NCBI RefSeq assembly: GCF_002025255.2
Contig: NZ_CP054587.1
Coordinates: 2,294,001-2,358,000, forward strand
Origin: Halolamina sp. CBA1230
GTDB taxonomy: Archaea > Halobacteriota > Halobacteria > Halobacteriales > Haloferacaceae
Length of the DNA stretch: 64,000 bases
Direction: 5' to 3'
The notes beneath the pieces are model-generated. The model was not told where the DNA came from, did no database searches, and worked only from the letters and a program-made list of their open reading frames with translations. The position numbers and the translations under genes are program-made. Shown here one piece after another: positions 27,444 to 35,564 of this stretch (position 1 is its first letter; each line of letters starts with the position of its first letter).

Positions 27444-28052
27444 CTACCGCTCCAGCGCTTCCAGTGCCTCGGCCGCCTCTTTCGACGCTTCCAGCCACTG
27501 TTTCGCGGTCCGGGGATCGGTCGCCTCGTTCGCCTTCCGCGCCGCCCGGGTCACGGCACGCTGGAGTTCGGCTCGCGGATCGGCGCCGGCGGACTGCGCG
27601 GGGTCGGACGACTGCCGGCCCGCCGACTGTTCGGCGCTCCCGGCACGCTGCACTCGTTCCGTCACGTCGGCACGGTTCGACGGCTCGGCCGTCCCGTTCG
27701 ACCGATCGCCGGCCGGTCGAGTCGCCTCCGGAGTCTGCTGGCGCGGCTCCTCGGACGCCTGCTGTCCGTCGGGCCGGGGCTGATCAGTCGTCTGCTGTCC
27801 CGCCTGCTGAGGCTGCCCGGCCGCCTCGTCGGGCTGTTCCCCCGCGCCGGAACCGCGACAGGTCGGACAGAACGTCTCCTCGCCGTCGCGGAACAGGGGG
27901 TCGCCGCAGTTCTCGCAGTGCTCGTTGGTCATCGTCGCCCCCTGCAGCAGGAGTTCGCTCATGCGCTGGGTCTCCTGGCGCTTCTGTTCGTCTTTCTCCA
28001 GCTTCTCGCGGAGCTTCTCCCGTTCGGCCTCCTTGTCGAACTCCTCGCTCAT
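27444..28052 (-). CDS. ZNRD2/Sjogren autoantigen-type zinc-ribbon protein
   Basis: 202 residues. The N-terminal part has a charged coiled segment (EREKLREKLEKDEQKRQET), then the family core RMSELLLQGATMTNEHCENC with CxxC pairs in CENCGDPLF and CPTCRGSG. A long Gln/Pro/Glu-rich low-complexity middle follows, and a C-terminal helix (AKQWLEASKEAAEALEAL). Archaeal relatives are uncharacterised. Convergent with hef with a 9-nt gap. Confidence 0.85.
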   Translation of the reverse strand: MSEEFDKEAEREKLREKLEKDEQKRQETQRMSELLLQGATMTNEHCENCGDPLFRDGEETFCPTCRGSGAGEQPDEAAGQPQQAGQQTTDQPRPDGQQASEEPRQQTPEATRPAGDRSNGTAEPSNRADVTERVQRAGSAEQSAGRQSSDPAQSAGADPRAELQRAVTRAARKANEATDPRTAKQWLEASKEAAEALEALER

Positions 28053-28145
28053 GGGGGTGGGTTAGTGCTCCGCGGTGAAAGGCGTTGTACTCCGAGCGGC
28101 GCGGCCGCTACGGGGTCGAAAACACGGGAACTGGACGCTGGCGAG

Positions 28146-28520
28146 TTAGAACGGGGCCTGCGGCCCTTCGTCGTCCTCGCCGTCGTCGTCGCCCTCGCCG
28201 GGGAAGTCGGGACTCATGCTGCTGCCGCCGGTGCCGCCGAGGTCGCCGTCGGCGCCGGCGTCCATGCCGGTGTCGGCTTCGACTTTCTCGATCTCGGGGA
28301 TCTCCTTGACCATCCGGGACTTGATCGCCTGGATCGTCATCGGCGAGATGCCACAGCCCGAACACGCGCCGCCGAGCTTGATGTGCACTTCGCCCGACTC
28401 GCGGTCGAGGTGGGTGATCGAGGACGAACCGCCGTGCATCTGGATCTGCGGGAAGTTGCGCCGCAGGAAGTTGCTGACGCGGTCGCGAAGGTCGTCGCCG
28501 GACTGGCTCTCCGTGCTCAT
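28146..28520 (-). CDS. NifU C-terminal-domain Fe-S scaffold protein
   Basis: 124 residues from ATG 28520 (MSTESQSGDD). Core: FPQIQMHGGSSSITHLD and the cluster-binding CxxC in GGACSGCGISPMTIQAIK. Transfers or assembles Fe-S clusters in the cytosol, useful given the ferredoxins, FixCX and the Fe-S helicase in this window. The C-terminal 40 residues are a Gly/Asp-rich tail. A box A at 28541-28550 favours the ATG at 28520 over a GTG two codons upstream. Confidence 0.9.
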   Translation of the reverse strand: MSTESQSGDDLRDRVSNFLRRNFPQIQMHGGSSSITHLDRESGEVHIKLGGACSGCGISPMTIQAIKSRMVKEIPEIEKVEADTGMDAGADGDLGGTGGSSMSPDFPGEGDDDGEDDEGPQAPF

Positions 28521-28540
28521 ACTCACGCTTGGCGAGCGCG

Positions 28541-28550
28541 CCGTTTATAG
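28541..28550 (-). promoter_or_regulatory. Box A of the NifU-like gene
   Basis: CTATAAACGG on the minus strand, 21-30 nt before the ATG at 28520. Confidence 0.6.
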
Positions 28551-28575
28551 GTTTGGTTGACGGCCGCGTCTCGGC

Positions 28576-28911
28576 TCAGTCGCCGTTCTCGGGCTTCTCG
28601 ACGCCGAACAGCTCGTGGAGCTCGGCGACGATCTCGTCGGTGTACTGATCGAGCGTCTCGCGCAGCCGTTCGGCGTCGGGGTTCACCGCTGTCAGGCGGT
28701 CTTCCGGGCTCTCGGGAAGGTCGACCTCGAAACGGCCGTCGACGAAGTGGGGTTCGGACTCGTTGAGCACCTGCTGGTCGATCGCGTGGATCAGGTCGGA
28801 GTCGTACCGACCGTTCATCGTCTCGAACGCGTTCTTGTAGGCGCGCTGGAGCTCGGTGAAGTGCTCGGTGTACTTCTCCTCCTCGAACGTCTCGGGGTCG
28901 AACTCGGCCAT
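28576..28911 (-). CDS. DUF5783-type conserved haloarchaeal protein
   Basis: 111 residues from ATG 28911 (MAEFDPETFEEEKYTEHF). Soluble, acidic and helical, with AYKNAFETMNGRYDSDLIHA and QQVLNESEPHF. I recognise this pattern as a family kept across haloarchaea (DUF5783) without a known role. The frame extends nine codons upstream into a Pro/Arg stretch that is not typical protein. Confidence 0.75.
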   Translation of the reverse strand: MAEFDPETFEEEKYTEHFTELQRAYKNAFETMNGRYDSDLIHAIDQQVLNESEPHFVDGRFEVDLPESPEDRLTAVNPDAERLRETLDQYTDEIVAELHELFGVEKPENGD

Positions 28912-28965
28912 CGACGGCGGTTGGCGCGGCGGCGGCAAAAGTGGGGCGACTCGACCGCCGTCGGC

Positions 28966-29616
28966 TCAGAACGCCACCCACTCGCTCGGCTCGCTCCCCG
29001 AATCCTGGTAGCGGAACGAGCGCCCGCCGTCGTCGTCGCGCCGGGTAGTGATCACGGCGTCGAACGGCTGCGTGAGCGTGGTGACCGCCTGCTCGCCGGC
29101 GGCGTCGTCGTCGATCACGGCGACGGTGGGCCAGTCCATCCCCTGCGACTCGGCGAGCAGCACGCGGATGAACTGGTACACCTGCTCGGTCCCGTCGTAC
29201 ATCAGTAGCTCCGACAGCGAATGGACGCCGACGGCGGCGTGGTCGACGCCGTCGTCCTGAAAACTGTCGACGAGGTCGGTGAACTTCACGCCCACCTCGG
29301 TGAGGTTGTTCGGCGAGGAGGCGTAGCGAACGAGGTCGCCCTCGTCGTCGTCTCTCCCCTGCACCCGGCTCGCGCAGTCGACGATCCCGAAGCAGTCGGG
29401 GTCGCCGTACTCGGCGAAGTCCTCCCGCGCGCCGCGCTCCTGACGGCTGGTGGAGACGAGGATCGAACAGTCCGCGAGCGAGCCGAGCAGACGGAGGAGC
29501 AGGTCGTACTTCCCGGACATCGCGGGCCCGCGGACGAGCACGCTTCGGCCCGCCGCGAGCTCGCCGAGGGGGATGGCGGAGTCCGGAACGTCGACTGTGG
29601 GCTCCTCCATTTTCAT
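28966..29616 (-). CDS. RecA-like (DUF7504/KaiC-related) protein
   Basis: 216 residues. The N-terminal phrase SVLVRGPAMSGKYDLLLRLL is a Walker A variant (GPAMSGK). DCSILVSTSRQERGARED and DWPTVAVIDDD fit strands of a RecA fold. Haloarchaea hold many such single-domain ATPase-like proteins near signalling genes; function unknown. The start at 29616 (MKMEEPTV) is chosen over 29640. Likely not active as a motor because the Walker B acidic pair is weak. Confidence 0.7.
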   Translation of the reverse strand: MKMEEPTVDVPDSAIPLGELAAGRSVLVRGPAMSGKYDLLLRLLGSLADCSILVSTSRQERGAREDFAEYGDPDCFGIVDCASRVQGRDDDEGDLVRYASSPNNLTEVGVKFTDLVDSFQDDGVDHAAVGVHSLSELLMYDGTEQVYQFIRVLLAESQGMDWPTVAVIDDDAAGEQAVTTLTQPFDAVITTRRDDDGGRSFRYQDSGSEPSEWVAF

Positions 29617-29705
29617 ACGTCCACCTCGCGCGGAAACCACAAAACGCTGTTCCCTCTCCCCTCACGCTCCGGGACGTTGATGGTTAGGCGGGAACACCCC
29701 CGGGT

Positions 29706-29753
29706 ATGGCAACCGACCCACGCACTGACGCGCCGACGCGGGGGTGGCGCTGA
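29706..29753 (+). CDS. 15-residue leader ORF overlapping the FAH start
   Basis: ATG at 29706 encodes MATDPRTDAPTRGWR and ends TGA at 29751-29753, sharing its A with the ATG of the FAH gene (TGATG). This is the same layout as the leader ORF before doxX (16853-16918). No convincing box A is visible (GTTAGG near 29684 is weak). Confidence 0.35.
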   Translation: MATDPRTDAPTRGWR

Positions 29754-30574
29754 TGCGCTACCTCGCGAGAACCACCGACGGCGACCCGTTGCTGGGCGAC
29801 GACGACGGGTTCGTCCCGCTCGACGCAGCCACGCCCGAGCACGCGAGCGTCCGCGACGCGCTCCTCGCCGCGGCCGGGGGTGATCTGCCTGCCCCCGACA
29901 ACGCCACCGCCGAGAGGATCCCTCGCGAGCACCTCTCGCTGGGCGCGTTCCTCGACGATCCGGGCAAACTGTTCGGTATCGGCCTCAACTACGTCGAACA
30001 CGCCGGCGACCTCTCGGAGGACGCGCCCGAGGAGCCGGCGAGTTTCTTCAAGCCGGCGACGGCCGCGACCGGGCCGGGTGGCCCGATCCGGCTCCCCCCG
30101 GCGTCGATCAGCGAGCGCGTGACCGCCGAGGCGGAGTTGGCGGTCGTGATCGGCCGAACGTGCCGGAACGTCGACGTCGGGGACGCAGCAGACGTCATCG
30201 CGGGCTACGCGCCGGTGATCGACGTGACCGCCGAGGACGTGCTTCAGCGCAACCCTCGCTTCCTCACTCGGGCGAAGAGCTTCGACACGTTCCTCGTGCT
30301 CGGCCCGCATCTCGCGGTTCCGGAGTCGGGGACGAATCTCTCCGGGACGACGGTTCGGACGGTGATCGACGGCGAGACGGTCGCGGAGAACGTCGTCGGC
30401 AACATGACGTTCCCGCCGCGGGAGCTGGTGGCGTATCACTCCGACGTGATGACCTTGGAGCCCGGCGACGTGATTTCGACGGGCACCCCCGGTGCGGGCG
30501 TGATCGAGCCCGGATCGCACGTTCGCGCCGAGGTCGAGGGGATCGATGGTGTGGAGGCGGACGTAGTGCGGTAG
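29753..30574 (+). CDS. Fumarylacetoacetate hydrolase family protein (second)
   Basis: 273 residues from ATG 29753 (MRYLARTTDGDPLL). FAH core: LFGIGLNYVEHAGD, FFKPATAATGPGG, AEAELAVVIGRTCRNV with the metal-binding Glu pair, and GDVISTGTPGAGVIEPG. The arrangement suggests a 2-oxo acid or oxaloacetate/acylpyruvate hydrolase. Alternative GTG start at 29744 adds three residues. Stands alone, with repeat element B downstream. Confidence 0.9.
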   Translation: MRYLARTTDGDPLLGDDDGFVPLDAATPEHASVRDALLAAAGGDLPAPDNATAERIPREHLSLGAFLDDPGKLFGIGLNYVEHAGDLSEDAPEEPASFFKPATAATGPGGPIRLPPASISERVTAEAELAVVIGRTCRNVDVGDAADVIAGYAPVIDVTAEDVLQRNPRFLTRAKSFDTFLVLGPHLAVPESGTNLSGTTVRTVIDGETVAENVVGNMTFPPRELVAYHSDVMTLEPGDVISTGTPGAGVIEPGSHVRAEVEGIDGVEADVVR

Positions 30575-30706
30575 TGGGTGGTCGATGTGGGTGGACGGTC
30601 GGACACTCGGGTGAGAGGTCGGATGCGTCGACGAACACGGCCAGTCGTCGGTTCAGTCGGGCCTTTTAGCGCGGATACCGCCGCCAACACGACCGCGGAG
30701 TGTGCA

Positions 30707-31351
30707 TGACTACTTGCGATCGCACCGCCCCACACAGCCCTCGGACCTCCCCAGCCGACTCCTTCCCTCGTTTCCCTCGGTCAGTCGTCCCTCGCGCTGT
30801 CGTACGGGCGACCCGTGCGTCGCCCGTACGGCCTGCGGGATCTTCGATCCCGCTCTGGCTCGTCCACGGAGGGACTCGCGCTTCGCGCCGACAGCGACGG
30901 CGGTGCGGTGGCGGTGGACGCCTCGCGCTCGCCAGCGGTCGGCGAGGCGGGCGAGAGCCGCAGGCTCTCGCTGCTTCCCGCTCGCTTCGCTCGCGGGAAC
31001 GCGGGGGGAGGGGTGGGGACTCGGGGCTGCGCCGTTCACGGGAGCGAAGTGGTTCGAGAGAGCTTCGCTCTCTCGTCATGTCGTCAGAACTCTTCGAGTT
31101 CTGACTGCTAACCGGAAATCTCTGATTTCCGGTGATGCCGAGAGGCGCAACGCGCCTCTCGTAGCACTCCCGTTAGCCAACCAGAACGCTTCGCGTTCTG
31201 GTGACGTCGCCGAGAGTCAAAGACTCTCGGCTGCCAGCCGGACGTAGTCCGGCGACGTCGACGAGAATCGGAGATTCTCGTCTGCCAATCAGAAATCTTT
31301 GATTTCTGATGACGGACCCTGTGTCCGGCACCTCGCGGTCGCAAGTGGCCA
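30707..31351. repeat. Intergenic repeat element B (645 bp) with triloop-hairpin array
   Basis: Ends are TGACTACTTGCGATCGCA (30707-30724) and CGCGGTCGCAAGTGGCCA (31334-31351), inverted with mismatches and matching elements A, C and D. The left part matches element D, including a 12-bp stem hairpin CGTACGGGCGAC/GTCGCCCGTACG at 30801-30830. A hairpin with an 11-nt loop TCGCTTCGCTC is at 30975-30999. The right part is the triloop array (separate entry). No gene is credible in 30575-31513; the ORFs there are products of the repeats. Confidence 0.75.
31055..31309. repeat. Array of nine triloop palindromes in element B
   Basis: Nine perfect inverted repeats with 3-nt centres: 31055-31075 (loop TTC), 31085-31103 (TTC), 31112-31132 (TCT), 31139-31161 (AAC), 31181-31201 (TTC), 31210-31230 (AAA), 31237-31253 (GTA), 31261-31281 (GGA), 31289-31309 (TTT). 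Stems are 7-10 bp. Spacers are 6-9 nt (one of 19) and tend to alternate between CTGCCAA-like and GACGTCG/TGATG-like. Two more lie at 30835-30853 (TTC) and 30951-30971 (GCA). Confidence 0.85.
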
Positions 31352-31513
31352 ACGATCGAGTTGCTGTCGCGGGTGCTGTTTCTAGTTGCCAACGATCGAG
31401 ACACTATCGCAGCTCTCGCTGCCGCGTGCTGAGACAGCCCCACCGACGACCACCCTTGATCGCTCGACCACGTCCGCTACATTCATCCGCCCGACCGCGT
31501 ACCACCAAACAGA

Positions 31514-33385
31514 GTGGATCCCGCCCGCATCCCCGACTCGTTCCCCGCGCCCTCCTTCCGTGGCAACCAGGAGCGGGCGCTCGCGGAGATCCGCGAGGCG
31601 TTCGCGGCCGGGAACGACGTGGTGCTCGTGCGCGCGCCGACGGGCAGCGGCAAGTCCCTCCTCGCGCGGTCGATCATGGGCGCCGCCAGAACCGTCGAGG
31701 AGGCCGACCCCGCCCAGCCCACCGGCGCCTACTACACCACGCCGCAGGTCAGCCAGCTCGACGACGTGGAGGCCGACGAGCTGCTCGAGGACTTCCGGGT
31801 GATCCGCGGCAAGAACAACTACGACTGCATCCTCCCCGGCGAGCACGACACGCCGGTCGACCAGGCCCCCTGCGTCCGCAAGAAGGGGTTCGACTGCACG
31901 GTCCGTCATCGCTGTCCGTACTTCTCGGACCGCGCGATCGCGAGCAACCAACCGATCGCGGCGATGACGCTCGCGTACTTCATGCAAACCGCCGGCAGCG
32001 ACGTGTTCCGGATGCGCGACGTCGTCGTCGTCGACGAGGCCCACGGGCTCGCGGAGTGGGCCGAGATGTACGCCGCCGTCGAACTCACGCCCCGCCGGGT
32101 CCCGGTCTGGGACGAGGTGGACGTGCCGGACGTGACGGAGGCGACGGGCGATCCGGTCGAGGGCGCCGTCCGCTTCTCGGAACAGCTGCTCGAACGCTGT
32201 GAGGCCGAGAAGGACGAACTGCTCGCCAACCCCGAACTCACCCCCGAGGAGGCCGCCCGGCGGGATCGCTTGCAGGAGCTCATCAGCGAACTCTCCTACT
32301 TCGTCGAGGAGTACCGCGACCCCAACTCGCCGACGACGTGGGTCGTCGATCAGCCCGACGGTGCGGGCGGATCGATCACGATCAAGCCGCTCGACCCCGC
32401 GAAGTACCTCCAGCACACCGTCTGGGACCGCGGGTCGAAGTTCGCGCTGCTGTCGGCGACGATCCTCAACAAGGAGGCGTTCTGCCGCGGCGTCGGTCTC
32501 GATCCCGAGGACGTCGCGCTCGTGGAGGTGGGCCACACGTTCCCCGTCGAGAACCGCCCGCTGTACGACGTCACGCAGGGGAAGATGACGTACGAACGCC
32601 GCGACGAGACGCTGCCGAAGATCGCCGACCTCGTCGTCCGGCTGCTGGCGAAACACAGTGAGGAGAAGGGGCTAGTTCACTGCCACTCCTACGGGATCCA
32701 GGAGCCGCTCGCCGACCGACTCGCCGCGCTGGGCGTCGGCGGTCGCGTGCGCGTCCACGACCGGGAGAACCGCGACGCGCAGCTGGAAGCGTGGAAAGCC
32801 AGCGACGAACCCGAACTGTTCCTCTCGGTGAAGATGGAGGAGGCGCTGAACCTGGAGGGCGACCTCTGCCGCTGGCAGGTGCTCTGCAAGGCGCCGTACC
32901 TCAACACGAAGGACTCCCGGGTCGAGCAGCGACTGGAGGAGGGCCAGTGGGCGTGGTACTACCGCGCGGCCCTGAGAACCGTGATCCAGGCCTGCGGTCG
33001 CGTCGTGCGCTCGCCGGAGGATTACGGCGCCACCTACCTCGCGGACGACTCGCTGCTCGAACTGTTCGACCGCGCGAGTACGGACATCCCCGAGTGGTTC
33101 CAGGAGCAGGTCGACCGACTCTCCCGGCCGGATCTCCCCGAGGCCGACCCCGCAGCCGCGCTCGCGGGCGTCGACGCCAGCCCGAGCGCGCGTTCGCAGG
33201 GGGGCCAGAGCGGACGGCGACAGCAGTCGAGCGGTTCCGGGACTCGGTCGAGTTCGTCGTCTTCGACGGGGGCGTCGTCCGGTTCGGGATCGAGTTCCGA
33301 CGGCAGTTCGCCGGCGAACAAGACCGAGGCCGAGGCGGAGAAGCGTGAGAACCATCCGCTGTCGGACGTATGGGGTGACGGATGA
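31514..33385 (+). CDS. XPD/Rad3-type Fe-S DNA helicase
   Basis: 623 residues. Walker A APTGSGKS at 41-48; four cysteines at 105, 120, 128 and 134 (YDCILPG, APCVRKKGFDC, RHRCPYF) forming the XPD-type 4Fe-4S site; DEAH in VVVDEAHGLAEW near 173; motif VI ACGRVVRSPEDYG. The C-terminal 100 residues are a Ser/Gly-rich tail. A 5'-3' DNA repair helicase. The last codons and stop are tandemly duplicated (see 33364-33450). Confidence 0.93.
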   Translation: MDPARIPDSFPAPSFRGNQERALAEIREAFAAGNDVVLVRAPTGSGKSLLARSIMGAARTVEEADPAQPTGAYYTTPQVSQLDDVEADELLEDFRVIRGKNNYDCILPGEHDTPVDQAPCVRKKGFDCTVRHRCPYFSDRAIASNQPIAAMTLAYFMQTAGSDVFRMRDVVVVDEAHGLAEWAEMYAAVELTPRRVPVWDEVDVPDVTEATGDPVEGAVRFSEQLLERCEAEKDELLANPELTPEEAARRDRLQELISELSYFVEEYRDPNSPTTWVVDQPDGAGGSITIKPLDPAKYLQHTVWDRGSKFALLSATILNKEAFCRGVGLDPEDVALVEVGHTFPVENRPLYDVTQGKMTYERRDETLPKIADLVVRLLAKHSEEKGLVHCHSYGIQEPLADRLAALGVGGRVRVHDRENRDAQLEAWKASDEPELFLSVKMEEALNLEGDLCRWQVLCKAPYLNTKDSRVEQRLEEGQWAWYYRAALRTVIQACGRVVRSPEDYGATYLADDSLLELFDRASTDIPEWFQEQVDRLSRPDLPEADPAAALAGVDASPSARSQGGQSGRRQQSSGSGTRSSSSSSTGASSGSGSSSDGSSPANKTEAEAEKRENHPLSDVWGDG

Positions 33386-33450
33386 GCAGTCACACCAGTC
33401 GGGACGTATGGGGTGACGGATGAGCAGTCACACCAGTCGGGACGTATGGG
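33364..33450 (+). repeat. 38-bp tandem repeats over the helicase stop codon
   Basis: The unit begins GGACGTATGGGGTGACGGAT at 33364, repeats at 33402, and starts again at 33440, all 38 bp apart. The first copy holds the helicase C-terminus and stop; the last runs into the GTG start of the next gene. Same period and similar opening (GACG..TA..GGTGACGG) as the repeat at the metG end. Confidence 0.85.
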
Positions 33451-33457
33451 GTGACTC

Positions 33458-34273
33458 GTGAGCCGTCTCACCGACGCCCTCCGCGCCCGCTTCGGCGAGG
33501 ACATCCTCCGGCGGATGGCGATCGCCGCCGTCCTGACCGTCCTGCTCATGGGCGCGGTCGGCGTCGCCGACCCGTTCTACTCTACCCCCGAGTCCCAGTC
33601 GGTCGACACCGACGCGCCGCCCGAGCAGGTCGCGTTCGCGGCGCTGAACGCCACGGGCACCAACGACTACCGGATGGACTGGGTCACGCCCTGCGACCGC
33701 GAGAACGTCACGCGCCGCGCCGGGGGGTGTGTGTACATCCGCTACCTCGTGGAGCACACCGCCCGCGAGTACGCGACCGACGCCGGCGAGGGGTACGTCG
33801 CGACCGGGCCGGACACCTACGCCGACGAGGTCAGCGCGACGTTCACCGACTTCCCCGACGACGCCGACCGCACCGAATCGCGCGCGCTGATCCTCTGGCG
33901 GAGTGCGGACCGCCTCGACCGCGGTGATCTGGCGGCGACGCTCGCGAGCGACGCCGTGGAGACGACCGTCTCGGAGTCGAACGGCACGATCCGGCTCCGG
34001 ACCGACAACGACACGGTTGCCAGCCGCCTGCTCGGCACGTCGGCGGGGGCGCCTGCCCCGCCCGAGTCGTTCGACGGCAACGTCACCGTCGCCGTCGACG
34101 CCGAGTCGGGCTGGCTGCAGTCGATCACGATCCGCACGAACCGGAACGGGGGCGACTGGCAGCGCTACGAGTACGACCGGTGGGGCGAGGTCGACGTCGA
34201 GCGCCCGGAGGGGACGAGTCGGCCGCTGCTGGGGTGGGTGTACGACGCAGTGAACGTGGAGTACCGCCCTTAG
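33458..34273 (+). CDS. Membrane-anchored secreted protein of unknown function
   Basis: 271 residues from GTG 33458. One N-terminal membrane helix (MAIAAVLTVLLMGAVGVADP) and an extracytoplasmic domain with two cysteines (WVTPCDRENVTRRAGGCVYI) and several NxT sites. No family recognised. It starts at the edge of the 38-bp repeats, 73 nt after the helicase, and its end overlaps a small convergent gene by 4 nt. Confidence 0.8.
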   Translation: MSRLTDALRARFGEDILRRMAIAAVLTVLLMGAVGVADPFYSTPESQSVDTDAPPEQVAFAALNATGTNDYRMDWVTPCDRENVTRRAGGCVYIRYLVEHTAREYATDAGEGYVATGPDTYADEVSATFTDFPDDADRTESRALILWRSADRLDRGDLAATLASDAVETTVSESNGTIRLRTDNDTVASRLLGTSAGAPAPPESFDGNVTVAVDAESGWLQSITIRTNRNGGDWQRYEYDRWGEVDVERPEGTSRPLLGWVYDAVNVEYRP

Positions 34274-34350
34274 AGCGCCAGCGCGTACGCCATCGAGGAG
34301 CCGAGCATCAGGGCGACCATCGTGATCGCGAGCAGCTGCTTCCAGTCCAT
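34270..34350 (-). CDS. 26-residue membrane peptide
   Basis: Minus-strand ATG at 34348-34350, stop TAA at 34270-34272. The product starts MDWKQLLAITMVALMLGSS and continues with a short Ala/Leu-rich end: a charged N-terminus and one membrane helix. A perfect box A (GTTTAAGCCC, 34371-34380) sits 21-30 nt upstream, exactly at leaderless spacing, which strongly supports expression. Function unknown. Confidence 0.65.
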   Translation of the reverse strand: MDWKQLLAITMVALMLGSSMAYALAL

Positions 34351-34370
34351 ACTCGAGCACGCCGGTCCAG

Positions 34371-34380
34371 GGGCTTAAAC
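34371..34380 (-). promoter_or_regulatory. Box A of the 26-residue membrane peptide
   Basis: GTTTAAGCCC on the minus strand, with no other gene for it to serve. Confidence 0.6.
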
Positions 34381-34397
34381 TCCCGCGTCGGCGCCGC

Positions 34398-35531
34398 TCA
34401 GTCGTCGGCGCTCGCGGACCCCTCGCCGTCCGCGGGCACCATATGCAGCCCCGAGCGGGATTTCAGCACCGCCACCTCGTCGGCCTCGGCGTCGAAGAAG
34501 TCGGGTCGCGGGATGCTCACCGTCTCGAACGTCTCGGGGTCGAGCACCTGCACCGCGTGCTCGTCCTCGACGGCGACGACGGTCGTGTCGACGGCGTCGT
34601 CGCGATCGCCGAGTCGGATCGCGTCGGGGGCGTCACCCTCGTCGAACCGGGCTTCGTAGCGCTCGCCGGAGGTGAGTCTGATCCCTTTGAGGTTCCCGCG
34701 GACGGAGCTGACGAGCACCGGCCCGTCGCCGTCCTCGGGGTCGATGATCTCGTCCGGCCGGTAGCGCGGGAGGCGGACCGCGAACGTCACACGGTACACC
34801 TCGTTGCCGTCGGAGTCCTCGGTCACGAGGGTGGCGTACTCCTCGAAGTCGCCGCCGAACTCCTCCACGAGGCGCTTCGAGAGCGCGCGGCCGAGCTTGT
34901 TGGTCGAGAGCTTGATGTCGGCGCCGTCGTCGACGGGTTTGGCCTCGGTGACGAACGCGTCGCGGTCGCCGTCGGCCTCCCGCTCCCGCACCATCTCGTC
35001 GGCGATCTCCATGGCGCGCTCGCGCTCCTGCTTGGTGGGTTCGCGCTCCTCGGCGCGGACCTGCACCTCGCCGGCGTAGGCGCCGCCGGAGATGCGGCCA
35101 CAGCGCTTGCAGGTGCCTCGGGAGACCTTGACGGGGACGACGACCTGCTCCTCGACGGGCGTCCCCCGGACGATCCCGGAGAACGTGCAGTGCATACGGA
35201 TCGTGTTCTGGTCGACCTGTTCGGGGTCGACGCCCCACTGGACCTGTTCGGCCTTGAGGTGGACGCCGAGCGCTTCGGCGACCTCGTCGACGGCGACGTC
35301 AGTGTAGTCTTTCGCGCCGACGTCGACCCAGCGGTTGCCGCGGTGGACCGCACCGCAGCGCGAGCAGACGAGCACTTCGATGCGGTCGGGCGCGTCGACG
35401 AGGTCGAACTGCTCGAAGTAGCAGGCGTCACAGAGTGCGGCGTCGCGGTCCCGCGGCTCCCCGGGCAACGGCTCGGGGCGCTCGGGCACGTCGTCGCCGC
35501 AGCGAGGGCAGAACTCGCCGGACTTACTCAT
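34398..35531 (-). CDS. nmd3: NMD3 family ribosome biogenesis protein
   Basis: 377 residues from ATG 35531 (MSKSGEFCPRCGDDVPE). N-terminal treble of CxxC pairs (FCPRCGDD, LCDACYFEQF, VCSRCGAVH, TCKRCGRISGG) as in NMD3, followed by the eIF5A/SH3-like C-terminal region. Eukaryotic NMD3 escorts 60S subunits; the archaeal protein probably acts in large-subunit assembly. The open frame continues upstream to 35783 into non-protein sequence, and a box A at 35555-35564 fits the 35531 start. Confidence 0.9.
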   Translation of the reverse strand: MSKSGEFCPRCGDDVPERPEPLPGEPRDRDAALCDACYFEQFDLVDAPDRIEVLVCSRCGAVHRGNRWVDVGAKDYTDVAVDEVAEALGVHLKAEQVQWGVDPEQVDQNTIRMHCTFSGIVRGTPVEEQVVVPVKVSRGTCKRCGRISGGAYAGEVQVRAEEREPTKQERERAMEIADEMVREREADGDRDAFVTEAKPVDDGADIKLSTNKLGRALSKRLVEEFGGDFEEYATLVTEDSDGNEVYRVTFAVRLPRYRPDEIIDPEDGDGPVLVSSVRGNLKGIRLTSGERYEARFDEGDAPDAIRLGDRDDAVDTTVVAVEDEHAVQVLDPETFETVSIPRPDFFDAEADEVAVLKSRSGLHMVPADGEGSASADD

Positions 35532-35554
35532 TACTGGGAAGTGGTCGGTTCGGA

Positions 35555-35564
35555 CTGATAAGCG
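35555..35564 (-). promoter_or_regulatory. Box A of nmd3
   Basis: GCTTATCAGT on the minus strand, 24-33 nt before the ATG at 35531. Confidence 0.55.

Noticed and set aside
31055-31309. CRISPR array
   Set aside because: The repeated feature is a palindrome class with differing sequence, spacers are 6-19 nt, and no cas genes are near.
30700-31443. Six overlapping ORFs of 98-181 codons in element B
   Set aside because: They read through palindromes and shared repeat sequence in both directions and have Arg/Ser-rich non-haloarchaeal composition.
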